DNA of 64,000 nt from COE1 sp949066965. GTDB taxonomy: Bacteria; Bacillota; Clostridia; Lachnospirales; Lachnospiraceae. The stretch's first letter is position 1. Each line of letters opens with the position of its first letter. The notes below the pieces were generated by a model. The model did not search any database, had not been told where the DNA came from, and saw nothing but the letters and a program-made list of their open reading frames with translations. Position numbers and translations under genes: made by a program. Shown piece by piece: positions 1 through 7,948 of the stretch. The DNA is taken from NCBI GenBank assembly GCA_949066965.1, contig CARTDA010000017.1, forward strand, positions 1-64,000. Reading direction: 5' to 3'.

Positions 1-31
1 CGTTTATATGGCCTGTTTTTCTGTTGCATCT

Positions 32-343
32 TCAGTGAGTTTCCGAGACTACTCCATAAATGTCCTCGTCGGCATAGCCTTTAAGTTCCTCCATTAGTTC
101 GCCAACGGAGTGAACCACAATGGCGCCTTTGACCACATAGCTTCTATCTCTCGATAAAATGATATTGACCCGGTTTTTCAGCGGCTGCTTCTGCGGAAAG
201 GATTCCAGTGTCTTCCTGCCCGCCACAATCACCTTTCCCTCCGTCATCTCCCGAAACATCTGCTGGTCCCTCGGTATACGCACCAGCAGGCTGTTCTGGC
301 AGCCAATTGCCCAGTTGCTGTCCACAGCCGCTATGATATTCAT
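32..343 (-). pseudogene. dihydrofolate reductase, C-terminally truncated
   Basis: The 103 residues match the N-terminal two thirds of bacterial dihydrofolate reductase, which reduces dihydrofolate to tetrahydrofolate with NADPH. The family start (MNIIAAVDSNWAIG) is present, as is the nucleotide-binding stretch VAGRKTLESFP and the strand NRVNIILSRD. Family members are about 160 residues. Here the reading leaves the expected IYVIGG motif right after DEDIY and stops 7 codons later, so the C-terminal third, including the second half of the NADPH site, is missing. Only 31 bases remain to the window edge and no frame there restores the motif. The start has a good ribosome site (AAGGGGG about 8 bases upstream) and lies 27 bases after the MBL-fold gene. 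Family assignment is firm. Whether the break is a real deletion or a sequence error cannot be told here. Confidence 0.7.
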
Positions 344-369
344 GTCATTTCCCCCTTGTCTTATTTCGT

Positions 370-1965
370 TTACTCATATTTGTCCGCAAGCGAGTTAATC
401 TGGTCCGCAAATCTTGCCAGCTCCTTATTGGGTCTTCCCTCGTTCTTGTAAATGACGGCAATCAGCCGCTGTCCAGCCGCAAGCAGTCTCGCAAATACAT
501 CAGATACACTGCGCAGGCGTTTCTTAACAGCGACAGGGGATGCCTCAAATTCAATATCTCCCGTTATCAAATCCACCCTTGTGCCGGAATAAGGCGCATA
601 TGCATCATGCCCATGCTCTGCCCTCAGGCAGTCCGCAAACAGGCTGCACGCAGTATCCTCGCCGTGGACAATGAATACCTTTTCCGGCTTTTCCTCAAAA
701 GCGTTCACCCACTCAATCAGACCATTCTTGTCCGCATGGCCGCTCAGTCCCGGCAGCTGTGTAATCTTTGCCCTGACCTCAACTGCCTCGCCAAAAAGCT
801 TTACCTCGTCGGCGCCTTCGACCAGGATGCGTCCAAGTGTACCTGCTGCCTGGTATCCCACGAAGAGAATCGTACATTCCGGCCGCCACAGGTTATGCTT
901 TAAGTGGTGCCTGATTCGCCCCGCCTCACACATGCCGCTTGCGGAAATAATGACCTTTGGTGTCTCGTCGAAGTTAATCTCCTTTGACTCCTCACTGGTA
1001 ATGGCAAGCTTCAGCCCCGGGAAATTCAGCGGATTGATGCCCTTATTGACCAGTTCCATTGCCTCCTCGTCAAAACAGGTATAAATATTTTTCTGGAACA
1101 CGCCGGTCGCCTCCACGGCAAGCGGGCTGTCGACATACACTTCAAAGCGCGGGAAATCAGGAATCATGTTATCTGCCTTAATTTTCCTTAGGAAGTACAG
1201 GATTTCCTGTGTCCTGCCCACTGCAAAGGATGGGATGACAACATTCCCCCCCTTCGCAAAGGTCTTGTTGATGACCTCCGCAAGGTCGGATACATATCCG
1301 CCTTTCTGCTTTGCGTGATACCGGTCACCATAGGTAGCCTCCATGACAACATAGTCGGCTTCCTTTGTGTAAATCGGATCCTTAATCAGCGGCTGGTTTT
1401 TGTTTCCGATATCACCGGAAAATACGATTTTTCTGGTCACACCGCCCTCGGTCAGCCACACCTCAATGCTGGCAGAGCCAAGCAGATGTCCCACATCGGT
1501 AAATCGAATCCGGATGCCGTCGCTAATCTCGACATCCTGATTGTACGCGCATGGAACAAGGTTTCTGATAATTCCGTCCGCATCCTCCATCGTGTACGCC
1601 GGCTCAACCGGTTCAAGCCCTGAGTGCCGCTTTGCCTTTCTGTTTTTCCACTCTGCCTCCTGCATCTGGATATGCGCGCAGTCACGCAGCATAATCGAAC
1701 ACAGGTCAGCAGACGCCTCTGTCGTAAACACCTGCCCGCGGAATCCCCTCGCATACAACAGCGGCAGGTTTCCTGAGTGGTCTACATGTGCATGTGTCAG
1801 AAACACGTAGTCAATCAGCGCATCATCCACAGGAATCTCGCAGCACTCAAAAGGATTGGAACCCTGCTGCATTCCGCAGTCAACAAGGATGTTCTTACCG
1901 CATGCCTGCAAAAAGTGGCAGCTTCCGGTCACCTGGTGGTCTGCTCCTACAAAGGTAAGTTTCAT
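370..1965 (-). CDS. MBL-fold metallohydrolase with RMMBL (CPSF/Ysh1-like) domains
   Basis: This is a 531-aa metallo-beta-lactamase-fold protein of the RNA-processing branch (beta-CASP). The metal-binding signature HAHVDHSG is near residue 57, followed by the conserved GSASIEVW, FSGDIGNKNQPLI and METTYGDR-like (MEATYGDRYH) motifs. The beta-CASP segment has the SASGMCEAGRIRHHL signature, and the RMMBL zinc histidine motif GLSGHADKNGL sits near residue 415. Such proteins are cytoplasmic RNA or DNA nucleases; the exact substrate of the bacterial versions is usually unknown. A C-terminal helical tail of about 70 residues follows. The start is well supported by AAAGGAGGAATTTGT directly upstream. 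It is divergent from the GH31 gene and probably co-transcribed with the broken dihydrofolate reductase downstream. The fold is certain; the nuclease role is inferred from the family. Confidence 0.85.
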   Translation of the reverse strand: MKLTFVGADHQVTGSCHFLQACGKNILVDCGMQQGSNPFECCEIPVDDALIDYVFLTHAHVDHSGNLPLLYARGFRGQVFTTEASADLCSIMLRDCAHIQMQEAEWKNRKAKRHSGLEPVEPAYTMEDADGIIRNLVPCAYNQDVEISDGIRIRFTDVGHLLGSASIEVWLTEGGVTRKIVFSGDIGNKNQPLIKDPIYTKEADYVVMEATYGDRYHAKQKGGYVSDLAEVINKTFAKGGNVVIPSFAVGRTQEILYFLRKIKADNMIPDFPRFEVYVDSPLAVEATGVFQKNIYTCFDEEAMELVNKGINPLNFPGLKLAITSEESKEINFDETPKVIISASGMCEAGRIRHHLKHNLWRPECTILFVGYQAAGTLGRILVEGADEVKLFGEAVEVRAKITQLPGLSGHADKNGLIEWVNAFEEKPEKVFIVHGEDTACSLFADCLRAEHGHDAYAPYSGTRVDLITGDIEFEASPVAVKKRLRSVSDVFARLLAAGQRLIAVIYKNEGRPNKELARFADQINSLADKYE

Positions 1966-2012
1966 ACAAATTCCTCCTTTATCTCATTTTTTTCCAGACT
2001 GTACTTATATTT

Positions 2013-2042
2013 ATTTTAGCATATTAATATCATCTTGACCAA
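2013..2042 (-). promoter_or_regulatory. putative sigma-A promoter of the MBL-fold gene
   Basis: Read on the minus strand, TTGGTC and TAAAAT are separated by 18 bases, about 45 bases before the start codon at 1965. The -35 box is imperfect, so this is a moderate call. Confidence 0.4.
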
Positions 2043-2187
2043 CTTATTTAAAAAATAATGCTAAAATCCTCTAATTATTTCATTTCCTTTTCTTTAATAT
2101 GTGGTATGATACAGATATAAGCCTGCACAGTGCCGGGTGCAGCTGCTTTGCATTCTATATCGGAACCGGCGCAGAAAAGAGGTCATA

Positions 2188-4527
2188 ATGAAATTCAGTA
2201 ACGGCTGCTGGCTTCAGCAGGAGGGCTGTGAATGCTTCGCACCACAGCAGGCATATTTCACAAAGGTTGAGACAGACAAGGTGACAATCTGTGCCCCGAC
2301 TGTCCGCATCAGCCACCGGGGCGACACACTTGGCGGCATCAACCTGACACTTGTCATCACCGCTCCCATGGATGAGGTAATCCGTGTCCAGACCTACCAT
2401 CATCTCGGCGCAGTAAAAACATATCCGGCATTCGAGATAAACGCTGCCGCAAGGCCGCTCAAGGTTGATGACACGGAGGAGCGCATTACCATTTACAGCG
2501 GTTCCCTTTCCCTCGAGATTGGCAAAAAGAACTGGTATATGCGGTATACACGAAACGGTAAGCTCATTACGGAATCCAAGGCAAAGGACCTTGCCTTGAT
2601 GAAGACAGACTGGAGCGGGCTTGCCTATGACCGCGGCGACAATTTTGACACCTATATGCGCCAGCAGCTTGGTCTTGGCGTTGATGAAAAAATATATGGC
2701 CTTGGCGAGCGCTTTACACCGTTTATCAAAAACGGGCAGAGTGTGAAAATCTGGAATGCCGACGGTGGTACAAGCACCGAGCAGTGCTACAAGAACATTC
2801 CGTTTTATGTCTCAAACAAAGGCTACGGCGTCTTTGTCAACCATCCTGAAAATGTCGAATTTGAAATCGGGACGGAGATGGTCACCAAGGCTGAGTTTTC
2901 CGTGGAGGGCACATATCTTGACTATTTTCTGATAAACGGTCCTGAACTAAAGGACGTTTTGAGACGGTACACGGACATCACAGGAAAACCAGGGCTTCCG
3001 GCACCCTGGACTTTCGGGCTGTGGCTTTCCACATCGTTTACGACGGATTATGACGAAGCGACTGTCATGAGCTTTGTCGACGGCATGCTTGAGCGGGGAA
3101 TTCCCCTGCGTACCTTCCATTTTGACTGCTTCTGGATGAAGGAGTTCCATTGGAGCGATTTCTTGTGGGACAACAGGGTGTTCCCTGACCCGGTCGGAAT
3201 GCTCAAACGCATCAAGGACAAGGGGCTGAACATCTGTGTGTGGATTAATTCATACATCGGGCAGGAGTCTGTTCTCTTTCGGGAGGGCATGGAAAAGGGG
3301 TACTTTATCCGCCGTCCCAACGGTCAGGTATGGCAGTGGGATATGTGGCAGCCCGGCATGGCAATTGTCGATTTTACCAATCCCGAAGCATGGAAATGGT
3401 TCCAGGACAAGCTTGAAATCCTCCTCGACATGGGTGTTGACTGCTTTAAGACGGATTTCGGCGAAAGAATTCCGACGGATGCCATCTACTACGACGGCTC
3501 CGACCCGAAAAAAATGCACAACTACTACACTTACTTATACAATAAATGTGTCTATGGGCTGCTTGAGAGAAAGCGCGGCAAGGGACAGGCGGTACTCTTT
3601 GCACGCTCGGCGACAGTCGGCGGCCAGAAATTCCCAGTGCACTGGGGCGGCGACTGCTGGTCAGACTATGAATCCATGGAGGAAAGCCTGCGCGGCGGAC
3701 TGTCGCTTTGCATGTCAGGCTTCGGATTCTGGGCACATGACATCGGTGGTTTTGAGCACACCTCCACAGCCGACGTCTACAAGCGCTGGGTTGCCTTTGG
3801 CCTGCTCTCCTCGCACAGCAGGCTTCACGGAAGCCAGTCCTACCGTGTGCCATGGGTATATGACGAGGAGGCTGTCGATGTTGTCCGCTTCTTCACCCGC
3901 CTGAAGGCAAAACTGATGCCATATATTTATAAAACTGCCATCACTGCCGCAACGGAGGGCATTCCAAGTATGCGGAGCATGGTGCTCGAGTTCACGAAGG
4001 ACAAGACATGCCACTATCTTGACAAGCAGTATATGCTTGGCGACAGCCTGCTTGTCGCACCGATATTCAATGACGAGAGCAGGGCGGAATACTATCTGCC
4101 GCATGGTATCTGGACGAACTTCTTTACCGGAAAGGAATACAGGGGCGGCACATGGATTGAGGAACAGCATGGCTACCTGAGCATTCCGCTGATGGTGCGT
4201 GAGAACTCCGTCGTGGCAGTCGGCGCGCATGACGACCGGCCGGATTACGACTACGCTGACGGCTGCGAGCTGCGCGTCTATGCTGTCCATGACGGTGTTA
4301 AGATTGACACGGAGGTGTACGGCATGAACAATACCGTGGAACTTTCTGCTTCCATCAAGAGACAGGGACACAGTATCCTGGTTACGGCGGAAGGCAGCAA
4401 GCCGTATACCATCCGCATGATAAACATGCGCGCTGCGGAAGCCAAAAATGGATTCCTGACCATTGAGGGAAATGATACCATCGTGACGCCTGACCAGGGC
4501 GCAAGTGTGATTGAGATTACGTTCTGA
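2188..4527 (+). CDS. GH31 alpha-xylosidase / alpha-glucosidase (YicI-like)
   Basis: A 779-aa glycoside hydrolase family 31 enzyme, close in length to E. coli YicI (772 aa). YicI releases alpha-xylose from xyloglucan-type oligosaccharides. The nucleophile is Asp423 in KTDFGE and the acid/base is Asp489 in GGDCWSDYES. The order is family-typical: N-terminal beta-sandwich, (beta/alpha)8 barrel from about residue 260, then beta-rich C-terminal domains from about 620. There is no signal peptide, so it acts in the cytoplasm on imported oligosaccharides. I chose the ATG at 2188 because AAAAGAGGTC lies 6 bases before it; an in-frame ATG at 2137 would add 17 unlike residues and lacks a ribosome site. 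It stands alone, followed by a strong terminator, and no transporter or regulator is adjacent. The exact sugar preference (xylosyl or glucosyl) is inferred from YicI similarity. Confidence 0.9.
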   Translation: MKFSNGCWLQQEGCECFAPQQAYFTKVETDKVTICAPTVRISHRGDTLGGINLTLVITAPMDEVIRVQTYHHLGAVKTYPAFEINAAARPLKVDDTEERITIYSGSLSLEIGKKNWYMRYTRNGKLITESKAKDLALMKTDWSGLAYDRGDNFDTYMRQQLGLGVDEKIYGLGERFTPFIKNGQSVKIWNADGGTSTEQCYKNIPFYVSNKGYGVFVNHPENVEFEIGTEMVTKAEFSVEGTYLDYFLINGPELKDVLRRYTDITGKPGLPAPWTFGLWLSTSFTTDYDEATVMSFVDGMLERGIPLRTFHFDCFWMKEFHWSDFLWDNRVFPDPVGMLKRIKDKGLNICVWINSYIGQESVLFREGMEKGYFIRRPNGQVWQWDMWQPGMAIVDFTNPEAWKWFQDKLEILLDMGVDCFKTDFGERIPTDAIYYDGSDPKKMHNYYTYLYNKCVYGLLERKRGKGQAVLFARSATVGGQKFPVHWGGDCWSDYESMEESLRGGLSLCMSGFGFWAHDIGGFEHTSTADVYKRWVAFGLLSSHSRLHGSQSYRVPWVYDEEAVDVVRFFTRLKAKLMPYIYKTAITAATEGIPSMRSMVLEFTKDKTCHYLDKQYMLGDSLLVAPIFNDESRAEYYLPHGIWTNFFTGKEYRGGTWIEEQHGYLSIPLMVRENSVVAVGAHDDRPDYDYADGCELRVYAVHDGVKIDTEVYGMNNTVELSASIKRQGHSILVTAEGSKPYTIRMINMRAAEAKNGFLTIEGNDTIVTPDQGASVIEITF

Positions 4528-4551
4528 TTTCATTTATCCACTGAATAATGC

Positions 4552-4597
4552 AAGGTGCAAAGGACTGAATGCTTCAGTTGGCTTTGCACCTTTTTAT
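4552..4597 (+). terminator. rho-independent terminator of the GH31 gene
   Basis: GGTGCAAAG (4554-4562) pairs with CTTTGCACC (4582-4590). An inner ACTGAA/TTCAGT stem makes a long two-part hairpin, followed by TTTTTATTT. It lies 25 bases after the GH31 stop. Confidence 0.85.
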
Positions 4598-5014
4598 TTA
4601 ACCACTCACACCCAGGGCATTCTCAAACTCCTCTATAATCTCCTTATTTGGAATAAATGTTTTTTTCTTTTGCATCATATGCAAGATATCCCAGATGAAT
4701 CAGCAGCGTAAGCACATCATCCTTTGAACCAAAACTGCGCATATCATTCCTAAAGCTGTGTGTATTGACCATGACACGCCCGCCGCCCAGCATATGCACG
4801 ATATCAGACCGGAGACCGTCAAAATCCATATTGATATAAATTTTCAATGCATCATAAACTTCCGTGGATGTCCAATAATTGGAAAAATCCTGACAGAGCA
4901 GCGCCTCCACCACAGACTTCGGATTGTAAATATACCAAAACCGTTTAAACATAGAGCCGTCATACCAGCTTCCGGCTTCCAAAAAATCCATGCCAAACCG
5001 TTCACATTATGTCT
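4598..5014 (-). pseudogene. remnant of an AAA-ATPase-like / PD-(D/E)XK family protein
   Basis: The reading CERFGMDFLEAGSWYDG and then YNPKSVVEALL, YWTSTEVYDALKIYI, FDGL, MLGGGR and KDDVLTLLIHLGYLAYDA matches the middle-to-late part of the large AAA-ATPase_like/PDDEXK_9 proteins common in Bacteroides and Clostridia (about 500-570 aa). A stop codon lies immediately before the first cysteine codon, so the ATPase half is gone. At the other end a run of seven A's (near 4655) shifts the frame. Removing one A restores FIPNKEIIEEFENALG and a stop at 4598-4600. It is therefore both truncated and frameshifted. These proteins have no firmly known function. The family match is from memory of the conserved C-terminal pattern. 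Confidence 0.7.
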
Positions 5015-5094
5015 GTCTCCTTTCGTGAAAAATAGGATACAATACTGTATCTCGATAAGAAAATAAATAAGAATCTCTTTTACTCTGAAAACAA

Positions 5095-5460
5095 TTATTC
5101 ATCTATAAATAATTCCAAATAAGACTGAATCCTTGCTCTGCCATATAGTTCATCCATCAGCCCAAATTCTGGATCATAATATTTTCCATAATAATACAAA
5201 ATCCAATGGCTATATTTTGGTAATAATACTTTCAGAATACACACTGATGGCAATGGTGTGGAATTATCTGCCTTTGTCATTGTTTTCGCCTGAGTGATAC
5301 CATAATGCTCCAATGCTTTTGCAATATCTTTTTTTCCAGTTCCTTTATCATTATGCATCACCTGAATAACATCATCTACCGGAACATTCGCAATCATCGC
5401 AACACATGCCTGCCCGCACAAATATTCCGTTGGTTGTTTGATATATTTGATTTCTCTCAT
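5095..5460 (-). CDS. orphan C39-like papain-fold cysteine peptidase
   Basis: This is an intact 121-aa ORF with the papain-like C39 pattern. The catalytic cysteine is in LCGQACVAM (residues about 14-22) after a conserved glutamine position. The catalytic histidine is in SHWILYYYG, and an acidic residue follows in KYYDPEFG. C39 domains usually sit at the N-terminus of bacteriocin ABC exporters, where they cut double-glycine leaders; here there is no membrane or ATPase part. The start has GGAGACTGG just upstream. Its neighbours are only remnants of mobile genes, and its AT content is higher than that of the housekeeping genes, so it was probably brought in. The fold is likely. Substrate and role are not inferable. 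Confidence 0.55.
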   Translation of the reverse strand: MREIKYIKQPTEYLCGQACVAMIANVPVDDVIQVMHNDKGTGKKDIAKALEHYGITQAKTMTKADNSTPLPSVCILKVLLPKYSHWILYYYGKYYDPEFGLMDELYGRARIQSYLELFIDE

Positions 5461-5469
5461 TCCAGTCTC

Positions 5470-5800
5470 CTAACAACTATTTCCGCGCACTAATGCACAT
5501 AAATCATAAAATTTTTGATTTGTTGAATTGTTTAACATCATTATCTTACCATAAACGCACACACAATTCCATCCAAATTTACTTAAAGGGCATAGCAACC
5601 GCCACGCCCCACATTTCTTATCGTTCCAACGACTTCTCAATATAATCAGCCTCGCGTCCCCATGCTCTTTGATGAATCCCTCCAATTCTCCGTCCAGTCC
5701 CTCAGGCGTTCTCGGCGGGTAAACCGTATCATACAGTTCTGTCATAGAAACGGTTTGAAGCCCGCCGCCCTGCCCAGCTTTCTCCGGACAATTTGTGTCA
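5470..5800 (-). pseudogene. RepA-like AAA ATPase remnant, part after the IS insertion
   Basis: Reading down from the IS edge at 5800 gives an open frame through CPEKAGQGGGLQTVSM and then MTELYDTVYPPRTP. This is the N-terminal pattern of RepA-like AAA_25 ATPases carried by plasmids and conjugative elements. It continues directly into EGLDGELEGFIKEHGDARLII, which in intact members comes about 100 residues later at the Walker B strand. The Walker A part is therefore deleted. After LII the sequence is unrelated to the family and stops at 5470. The gene's first codons lie beyond the insertion sequence at 7524-7570. Family assignment is from motif memory. That it is broken is clear. Confidence 0.6.
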
Positions 5801-7523
5801 CCTAATTTCCCGATAAATTATACACAGGCTGCCATTGGAAATTCAAGGAATTCCGCATAAATACTGGATTTGTTGTCGCTTTTTCTCTTTACACAGAAGT
5901 GTATAAATAATATAATAACTATATAAATTATACACATGAAAGAGGATAGCAAAATGGCATCGTATATATATGTTAAAAACCCAAATGGAACAACTTACGT
6001 ATATCAGAATGAATCCTATTGGGATAAGGCAGAACAAAAAACAAAACATCATCGTAAATGTATTGGTAAACTTCATCCTGAAACAAATGAAATCATCCCT
6101 AACAGAAAAAAATCTATAACATCTGGTCTGGACAATCCTAAAGCAGAGCATTGCACAGTCCTCACAACTGGTCCTGCGCTTCTTCTTGACAGAGCCACCC
6201 ATGAGACAGGGATTGACAAAATACTACGGTCATCTTTCCCAGAAGACTGGGAGAGTATCCTTACATGCGCCTATTACCTTGCCAGCGAGGGAAATGCACT
6301 CTGTCATGTAGAACAGTGGTCTGCCCATAACCGCCATCCGCTCCGCTCTAAACTTTCAGACCAGCGTGTGAGCGAGCTTTTAGTTCGCATTACACCTTCG
6401 ATGCAACAGGGATTCTTTGGGGACTGGATGGCTTCCAACCACGATAAGGGCTGCTTCGCCATTGATATTACAAGCATATCGTCCTATAGCGAATTTATTG
6501 ACTACATCCGTTGGGGCTATAACCGGGATGGCGAGGAACTTCCGCAGGTCAATCTCCTGATGATCACCAGCGAGGAGACCCACCTGCCCATATACTACAG
6601 GATACTTTCAAGCAGTATCAGGGATGTATCCACCATCAATGAAAGTCTTTCCAGCTGCAGCCTTCTTGGATCCCGATCCGTCCATCTGGTCATGGATAAA
6701 GGTTTTTACAGTGAGTCGAATATCAATGCACTTTATGGCAGCCATTACCGTTTTAGCGTCGGAGTCCCATTCTCTTCATCCATTGCCACGAAAGCAGTAG
6801 AGGAAAATCGGACGGGCATGGATTCACATGAACATTTTATCAGTGTTGGGGAAGATGACCTGTACGCTGTTACAACATGTACGAAATGGGAAGGGCACAG
6901 ATGCTACATCCATACCTATTATGACAGTCTGAAAGCGGAACTGGAAAACAAAAAATTCACCCATAAACTGCTCCAATGCTATGATGAACTGGCAGGCTGC
7001 AATGAGAAACCCGAAAACCAGGCGTTTTATGACAGATATTTCTTTGTCAGGGATCTGCCGAAACGGGGGCGGAAAGTGCAGTACAATGAAAATGCGATCA
7101 GCAGGCATAAGCAGAACCATAGCGGATGGCTTGTGATCCTGAGTAACAAAACCAGGGATGCTGCCGAGGCATTACGTTCATACCGTCAAAAGGATACGAT
7201 TGAGAAAGGGTTTGATGACCTCAAAAATGACCTGGATATGAAACGCCTGAGAATTCATTCAAACGCCACCATGGAGGGGCGTATATTCATTCAGTTTATT
7301 TCACTGGTACTGACCACTTATTTAAAAGGCATTATGGAAAAACATGGCTGGACCCGTAGCCATAACCTTCAGGAAATCTTTAGTGAAATGAAATCCCTAA
7401 AGGAAGTATCTGTAGAAGGCAAACGCAAAAAACTTGTAACAACCCCTACCAAATTCCAGCGAGAAATTATGGAATTATACCAGGTCACAGTATGACCTAT
7501 GTATAATTTGCTGGGATTTCAGG
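5801..7523 (+). mobile_element. IS1634-family insertion sequence, about 1.72 kb
   Basis: Imperfect 28-bp terminal inverted repeats bound the transposase gene. The left end is 5801-5828 (CCTAATTTCCCGATAAATTA onwards) and the right end is 7496-7523. They share the core AAATTATACA.AGG and most outer positions. No target-site duplication is visible: the flanks are TGTCA on the left and TTTAA on the right. The element interrupts a RepA-like gene on the other strand. Transposase and ends are intact, so it may still be mobile. Confidence 0.75.
5954..7495 (+). CDS. IS1634-family DDE transposase
   Basis: A 513-aa transposase of the IS1634 group (IS4 superfamily). It begins MASYIYVKNPNGTTYVY, typical of the family, with an N-terminal domain to about residue 150. 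The catalytic core shows AIDITSIS (first Asp), LVMDKGFYS (second Asp) and the YREK-like segment YRQKDTIEKGFDDLKNDL with the catalytic Glu. It cuts and joins DNA at the element's ends. The ATG at 5954 is preferred because AGAGGA lies 7 bases before it; an ATG 18 bases earlier overlaps this ribosome site. The stop lies exactly at the inner edge of the right terminal repeat. No frameshift or missing catalytic residue is seen. Confidence 0.85.
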   Translation: MASYIYVKNPNGTTYVYQNESYWDKAEQKTKHHRKCIGKLHPETNEIIPNRKKSITSGLDNPKAEHCTVLTTGPALLLDRATHETGIDKILRSSFPEDWESILTCAYYLASEGNALCHVEQWSAHNRHPLRSKLSDQRVSELLVRITPSMQQGFFGDWMASNHDKGCFAIDITSISSYSEFIDYIRWGYNRDGEELPQVNLLMITSEETHLPIYYRILSSSIRDVSTINESLSSCSLLGSRSVHLVMDKGFYSESNINALYGSHYRFSVGVPFSSSIATKAVEENRTGMDSHEHFISVGEDDLYAVTTCTKWEGHRCYIHTYYDSLKAELENKKFTHKLLQCYDELAGCNEKPENQAFYDRYFFVRDLPKRGRKVQYNENAISRHKQNHSGWLVILSNKTRDAAEALRSYRQKDTIEKGFDDLKNDLDMKRLRIHSNATMEGRIFIQFISLVLTTYLKGIMEKHGWTRSHNLQEIFSEMKSLKEVSVEGKRKKLVTTPTKFQREIMELYQVTV

Positions 7524-7570
7524 TTTAATTGCTTCCTTGCTTTTGCATCTTCAAAGTTGATTATCTCCAC
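7524..7570 (-). pseudogene. start of the RepA-like gene cut by the IS1634 element
   Basis: On the minus strand a GTG start at 7568-7570 follows the strong ribosome site GAGGAGGAAATACA. It encodes MEIINFEDAKARKQLN and then runs into the insertion sequence. Joining this fragment to the sequence left of the element at 5800 keeps the frame and leads into CPEKAGQGGG and MTELYDTVYPP. It is therefore the 5' end of the same broken gene. Confidence 0.55.
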
Positions 7571-7948
7571 TGTATTTCCTCCTCGTTTTTTTGTATTATC
7601 GTTTTAGGTTGCTGTAATATTTTAAGGCATCAAAATAAGCCCTCCATCAATCATATTTCTACAACTGATAAAGGACTTATGCTGATGTCCTAAAATTTAA
7701 TTATGGGTATTCCTATTCGTACCAAACTCTTTTATATGGCTACTACACAACTACACAATCACTACACAAATTTGCCATTGAGATGCATGAATTTATATAG
7801 AGATATATGCTACTTTGAACTTACTCAAACATTGATTGTATAAGGTTTTATAGAGATATATGGAAATATGTAAAGTTACATGAATAAGGCTAACAAACTA
7901 CGATTTCTAGTCTCATAATATATATTATCCTCCTTCATCAAAATACCA
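7571..7948. other. AT-rich gene-free stretch with short direct repeats
   Basis: I see no gene here. The stretch contains three near-tandem copies of CTACACAA (7742-7769) and two copies of TTTATA(TA)GAGATATATG (7792-7809 and 7847-7862). A palindromic ATAATATATATTAT lies close to the end of rpe. It lies upstream of the broken repA-like gene, so the repeats could be relic iterons; this is inference. Confidence 0.4.

Noticed and set aside
2122..2141. CTGCAC/GTGCAG hairpin in the GH31 leader considered as a riboswitch
   Set aside because: It is a single 6-bp stem without any conserved aptamer pattern.
5843..6202. A 119-codon minus-strand frame overlapping the IS1634 left part
   Set aside because: It opposes the transposase gene, is rich in Cys, Phe and Ile from antisense AT-rich sequence, and has no ribosome site.
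7742..7862. Short repeats considered as a CRISPR array
   Set aside because: The units are 8-18 bases, unevenly spaced and without unique spacers of uniform length, and no cas genes are present.
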